NCBI GenBank assembly: GCA_965279475.1
Contig: CBDIIA010000003.1
Span: forward strand, 1,240,001-1,304,000
Length of the DNA: 64,000 nt
Reading direction: 5' to 3'
From: Pseudorhodoferax sp965279475
GTDB taxonomy: Bacteria; Pseudomonadota; Gammaproteobacteria; Burkholderiales; Burkholderiaceae_C
The notes under the pieces were generated by a model. The model was not told the DNA's origin and made no database searches. It was given only the letters and a program-made list of their open reading frames with translations. Below are positions 60,502-64,000 of this stretch, piece after piece. Position numbers and translations under genes: made by a program. The stretch's first letter is position 1. Every line of letters starts with the position of its first letter.

Positions 60502-61695
60502 ATGTCCAACCTGTTCCGGCGCGTTTCTCTCTATTCGTCGCCGCGTGCGACTGCAGCGTCCGTGGTGCTTGCGGCGCTGTTGGCTGGGTGTTCGCAGGCG
60601 CCACCGCCACCGGAGCCGATCCGCGCGGTGAAGCTGTTGACGGTTGCCGTGGGGCCGTACCAGGCCGACATCGAGTTTGCCGGCGAGGTCAAGCCCCGGA
60701 TCGAATCGCGCCTGGGCTTCCGGGTGGCGGGCAAGATCGTGCGGCGCCAGGTCGAGGTGGGGCAGGCGGTCAAGGTCGGGCAGGTGCTGGCCGAGATCGA
60801 TGCGCAGGACTACCGGCTGGCCGCCGACGCGGCACGCGCTCAGGTGGCCGCCGCGGCGACCAACCGCGATCTGGCGGTGGCCGACTACAAGCGCTACAAG
60901 GAACTGAAGGACCAGAACTTCATCAGCGGGGCCGAGCTGGAGCGCCGCGACACCACCTACAAGGCAGCGCAGGCGCAGTTCGAGCAGGCACAGGCGCAAC
61001 TGGCGTCGCAGGGCAACCAGGCCGGCTACACCCGGCTGGTGGCCGATGTGGCCGGTGTCGTGACCGCTGTCGAGGCCGAGCCCGGCCAGGTGGTGAGCGC
61101 GGGTACGCCTGTGGTGCGGGTGGCGCAGAACGGCGTTCGCGATGTGGTGTTCTCGGTGCCGGAGGACCGCGTGGCCCTGGTCAAGGTCGGCTCGCCGGTC
61201 GAGGTGCGGCTGTGGAGCGCCGGGACCACGCTGGCCGGCGCTGTGCGCGAGGTGGCCGCCAGTGCCGACCCGGTGACGCGGACCTTCCAGGTCAAGGTGG
61301 CGCTCGACACCAAGACGCCGCCGCCGCTGGGCACGACCGTGAGCGTCGTGCCCCAGGCGCTTGGCCATGTCGGCGTGCCGGTGATCAAGCTGCCGACCAG
61401 CGCGCTCAAGCACGACAGCAACGGCAGTACATCGGTCTGGTTGTTCGAGCCGACCAGCATGACCGTCAAGTCGCAGCCGGTCGTGGTGGCCACCGCCGAC
61501 GGCAACGAGGTGGTCGTCGCGTCCGGGCTGCAGCCGGGCATGCAGGTGGTGTCGGCCGGCGTGCATGTGTTGTCGCCCGGGCAGAAGGTCACGGTCTACC
61601 AGCCCAGGGCTGCCACCGGCGCCATGGCCGGCGGCAGCCCGGCTGCTGCGGCCGCACCCCCGGCACCGTCCGCGCCCGCATCCGCCGCACGGTAA
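60502..61695 (+). CDS. RND efflux periplasmic adaptor subunit (lipoprotein)
   Basis: A 397-residue membrane-fusion protein. The lipobox is LLAGCSQ. The two lipoyl half-motifs ('GFRVAGKIVRRQVEVGQAVK' and 'DVAGVVTAVEAEPGQVVSAG') flank an alpha-hairpin rich in Ala/Gln (about residues 100-160); beta-barrel and membrane-proximal domains follow, and the tail is Ala/Pro-rich. It links an inner-membrane RND pump to an outer-membrane channel. It starts 6 bp before the permease gene begins, so they form an operon; a TolC-like gene is not in view. Confidence 0.95.
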   Translation: MSNLFRRVSLYSSPRATAASVVLAALLAGCSQAPPPPEPIRAVKLLTVAVGPYQADIEFAGEVKPRIESRLGFRVAGKIVRRQVEVGQAVKVGQVLAEIDAQDYRLAADAARAQVAAAATNRDLAVADYKRYKELKDQNFISGAELERRDTTYKAAQAQFEQAQAQLASQGNQAGYTRLVADVAGVVTAVEAEPGQVVSAGTPVVRVAQNGVRDVVFSVPEDRVALVKVGSPVEVRLWSAGTTLAGAVREVAASADPVTRTFQVKVALDTKTPPPLGTTVSVVPQALGHVGVPVIKLPTSALKHDSNGSTSVWLFEPTSMTVKSQPVVVATADGNEVVVASGLQPGMQVVSAGVHVLSPGQKVTVYQPRAATGAMAGGSPAAAAAPPAPSAPASAAR

Positions 61696-61701
61696 GCCAC
61701 G

Positions 61702-64000
61702 ATGACGCCGACGCCTCCCTCGAACCAGCCCAGCGCTGGGTTCAACCTTTCCCGCTGGGCTCTCGACCATCCTGCGCTGACGCGCTACCTGATGGTGGTG
61801 CTGATGCTGCTGGGCTTTGCCGCCTACTACCAGCTGGGCCAGGACGAAGACCCGCCGTTCACCTTCCGTGCGATGGTGGTGCGCACCTACTGGCCGGGTG
61901 CGACCGCGCAGCAGGTTGCCGAGCAGGTGACCGACAAGCTCGAACGCACGCTGCAGGAAGTGCCGTTCGCCGACAAGATCCGCAGCTACTCGAAGCCGGG
62001 CGAGTCGCAGATCATCTTCCAGATCAAGGATTCGTCGAAGGCCAGCGACGTTGCCAACGTCTGGTACGTGGTGCGCAAGAAGATCGGCGACATGCGCGCC
62101 ACGCTGCCGCCGAACGTACAGGGGCCGTTCTTCAACGACGACTTCGGCGATGTGTACGGCGTGATCTACGCACTGGCGGCCGACGGGTTCAGCTATGCCG
62201 AGCTGAAGACCTTCGCCGACGACGCGCGCCAGAACCTGTTGCGCGTGCCCGATGTCGCCAAGGTCGACCTGTTCGGCGTGCAGGACGAGAAGGTCTACGT
62301 CGAGGTGTCGCAGAAGCGGCTGGCGCAGCTGGGCCTGGACTTCAACCAGGTGCTGACGCAGCTGGGCCAGCAGAACGCGGTCGAGAGCGCGGGCGCCTTC
62401 CAGACGCCGCTGGACGTGGTGCAGGTGCGCGTGAGTGGGCAGTTCCTCGCCGTGGAACAGCTCGGCGCGATGCCGATCCGCGGGCCTTCGGGCGCGCAGT
62501 TCCGGCTGGATGACATCGCCGACATCAAGCGCGGCTACATCGATCCGCCGACCGTCAAGGTACGGCACCAGGGCCGCGAGGTGATTGCGCTGGGCGTGTC
62601 GATGACCAAGGGCGGCGACATCATCGCGCTCGGCAAGTCGCTGAAGGTGGCCGTCGCAAAGATCGAGCGCGGGCTGCCGGCGGGCATCACGCTGAGCCAG
62701 GTGCAGGACCAGCCCAAGGCGGTGGCGACCTCGGTGGGTGAATTCGTCGACGTGCTGATCGAGGCCGTCGTGATCGTGCTGGCGGTGAGTTTCATCGCGC
62801 TGGGTTTTCATGCGCGGCCCGGCGAGCGCAACATCTTCAAGCGTTATTACATCGACGTGCGTCCCGGCCTGGTGGTGGGCATCACGATTCCGCTGGTGCT
62901 GGCGGTCACGTTCCTGGCCATGTGGTACTGGGGCATCGGCCTGCACAAGATCTCGCTGGGCTCGCTGATCATCGCGCTCGGCCTGCTGGTCGACGACGCG
63001 ATCATCGCGGTCGAGATGATGGTGCGCAAGATGGAGGAGGGCTACGACAAGGTGCGGGCCGCGACCTTCGCCTACGAGATCACCGCGATGCCGATGCTGA
63101 CCGGCACGCTGATCACGGCCGCGGGTTTCCTGCCGATCGGCATTGCGAAGTCGGTGACCGGCGAGTACACGTTCGCGATCTTCGCGGTGACCGTGATCGC
63201 GCTGGTGCTGAGCTGGATCGTCTCGGTGTACTTCGTGCCCTACCTCGGCACGCTGCTGCTGAAGCCGCACACCCACCACCAGCCTGCCAGCGCCGATGGA
63301 GCCGCGCAGCCGCACGAGATGTTCGACTCGGGCTTCTACAACGTCTTTCGCAGGATGGTGCACTGGTGCGTGCTGCACCGCTGGATCACGATTGCCGTCA
63401 CGGTGCTGATCTTCGCGCTGGGCCTGGTGGGCATGGGCCGGGTGCAGCAGCAGTTCTTCCCGGATTCGAGCCGCCCAGAGATCATCGTGGACATCTGGTT
63501 CCCTGAAGGCACCTCGTTCGAGGCCAATGAGGTCACGGCCAAGCGCGTGGAGCAACGCTTCATCCAGGAGACCGGGGTCACCGCCGTCAGCACCTGGGTC
63601 GGCTCGGGCGTGCCGCGCTTCTACCTGCCGCTGGACCAGGTGTTCCCGCAGACCAATGTGTCGCAGTTGATCATCCTGCCCAAGGACCTGAAGGTGCGCG
63701 AATCGCTGCGGGTGCGCCTGCCCGCCATCCTGGCAACCGAGTTCCCCGAGATCCGCGGCCGCGTCAAGCTGCTGCCGAACGGGCCTCCCGTGCCGTACCC
63801 GGTGCAGTTCCGCGTGGTCGGGCCCGACCCGGCCAGTCTGCGCCAGCGCGCCGACGAGGTGAAGGCCGCGATGCGCGAAAGCCCGAACACCCGCGGCGTG
63901 AACGACAACTGGAACGAGTCGGTGAAGATCATCCGACTTGAGATCGATCAGACCAAAGCGCGGGCACTGGGCGTCACCAGCCAGTCGGTGGCGCAGTCGT
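61702..64000 (+). CDS. RND efflux permease subunit (3' end beyond window)
   Basis: The first 766 codons of a large AcrB-like inner-membrane proton antiporter. The frame stays open to the right edge. The first helix is 'YLMVVLMLLGFAAYYQLG', followed by the 'DPPFTFRAMVVRTYWPGATA' porter-domain start. The proton-relay Asp pair is in 'IIALGLLVDDAIIAVEMMV' (about 62970-63020). Helices 2-6 and the start of the second repeat (AVTVLIFALGLVGMGRVQQQ) are present. Full length is usually about 1,030-1,060 residues. The substrate is unknown; it resembles the short-named 'acriflavin resistance' type more than HpnN, so a link to the neighbouring hopanoid genes is not implied. Confidence 0.95.
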   Translation, partial: MTPTPPSNQPSAGFNLSRWALDHPALTRYLMVVLMLLGFAAYYQLGQDEDPPFTFRAMVVRTYWPGATAQQVAEQVTDKLERTLQEVPFADKIRSYSKPGESQIIFQIKDSSKASDVANVWYVVRKKIGDMRATLPPNVQGPFFNDDFGDVYGVIYALAADGFSYAELKTFADDARQNLLRVPDVAKVDLFGVQDEKVYVEVSQKRLAQLGLDFNQVLTQLGQQNAVESAGAFQTPLDVVQVRVSGQFLAVEQLGAMPIRGPSGAQFRLDDIADIKRGYIDPPTVKVRHQGREVIALGVSMTKGGDIIALGKSLKVAVAKIERGLPAGITLSQVQDQPKAVATSVGEFVDVLIEAVVIVLAVSFIALGFHARPGERNIFKRYYIDVRPGLVVGITIPLVLAVTFLAMWYWGIGLHKISLGSLIIALGLLVDDAIIAVEMMVRKMEEGYDKVRAATFAYEITAMPMLTGTLITAAGFLPIGIAKSVTGEYTFAIFAVTVIALVLSWIVSVYFVPYLGTLLLKPHTHHQPASADGAAQPHEMFDSGFYNVFRRMVHWCVLHRWITIAVTVLIFALGLVGMGRVQQQFFPDSSRPEIIVDIWFPEGTSFEANEVTAKRVEQRFIQETGVTAVSTWVGSGVPRFYLPLDQVFPQTNVSQLIILPKDLKVRESLRVRLPAILATEFPEIRGRVKLLPNGPPVPYPVQFRVVGPDPASLRQRADEVKAAMRESPNTRGVNDNWNESVKIIRLEIDQTKARALGVTSQSVAQS

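Noticed and set aside
60424..63555. A 1,043-residue minus-strand open frame over the RND genes
   Set aside because: It is antisense to clear RND adaptor and permease sequence and has no domain; the His/Gln/Asp-rich composition is that of a shadow frame.

Overview
The window is a gene-dense, high-GC stretch of a betaproteobacterial chromosome. The combination of a FimV-type polar protein, a PEP-CTERM protein, squalene/hopanoid genes hpnCDE, a cyoABCD quinol oxidase, bifunctional MnmC and a UPF0434-kdsB-adk block points to Burkholderiales, probably the Leptothrix/Rubrivivax/Ideonella neighbourhood; the genus is inference. I found no rRNA, tRNA, CRISPR array, prophage or insertion sequence. Almost all of it looks like ordinary core chromosome with short intergenic gaps.

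Layout. 1-8 kb: 3' end of a secreted protein gene, a chemoreceptor, a trans-aconitate methyltransferase, a GST-arginase pair, then a cytochrome b561 and two YceI proteins. 8-18 kb: a phospholipase D-like lipoprotein, then mostly leftward genes for acyl-CoA metabolism (acyl-CoA dehydrogenase, phosphotransferase, enoyl-CoA hydratase, 3-hydroxyacyl-CoA dehydrogenase) with a Crp-type regulator, then fimV. 18-28 kb: lexA with tandem SOS boxes shared with a divergent asparaginase gene, adk, a tightly overlapping exbB-exbD-lpxK-UPF0434-kdsB envelope operon, xseA and sodB. 28-35 kb: DUF192 protein, NADP isocitrate dehydrogenase, a lipoprotein hydrolase, a class II aldolase-like protein, a PEP-CTERM protein, and an Lrp regulator divergent from an undescribed HTH protein.

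35-41 kb looks like a phosphate-scavenging region: a glycerophosphodiesterase lipoprotein and an alkaline phosphatase with a small exported partner, each unit preceded by a Pho-box-like repeat, separated by a MOSC protein and a 166-bp nested palindrome. 41-48 kb: a second, monomeric-type isocitrate dehydrogenase, an MDR oxidoreductase, DUF3297, mnmC, yggX and a YebC regulator.

48-57 kb is a respiratory module: cyoABCD, a SURF1 protein and a RegB/RegA-type redox two-component pair in one leftward overlapping series. RegB carries both the quinone-site heptapeptide and the redox-box cysteine, and a RegR/RegA-box-like site lies ahead of cyoA. A divergent MFS transporter follows. 57-64 kb: hpnCDE (farnesyl-PP to squalene) faces away from an RND efflux adaptor and permease gene that runs off the right edge, with a TetR-type palindrome between them.

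I see no large unknown multigene system. The most unusual signals are the nested palindromic element at 37.56-37.73 kb, the two Pho-box-like repeats, the shared LexA boxes, the redox-regulated cyo module, and a few conserved-looking orphans (the protein after lexA, the HTH protein opposite Lrp). Functions are assigned from motifs read by eye; no database search was run.
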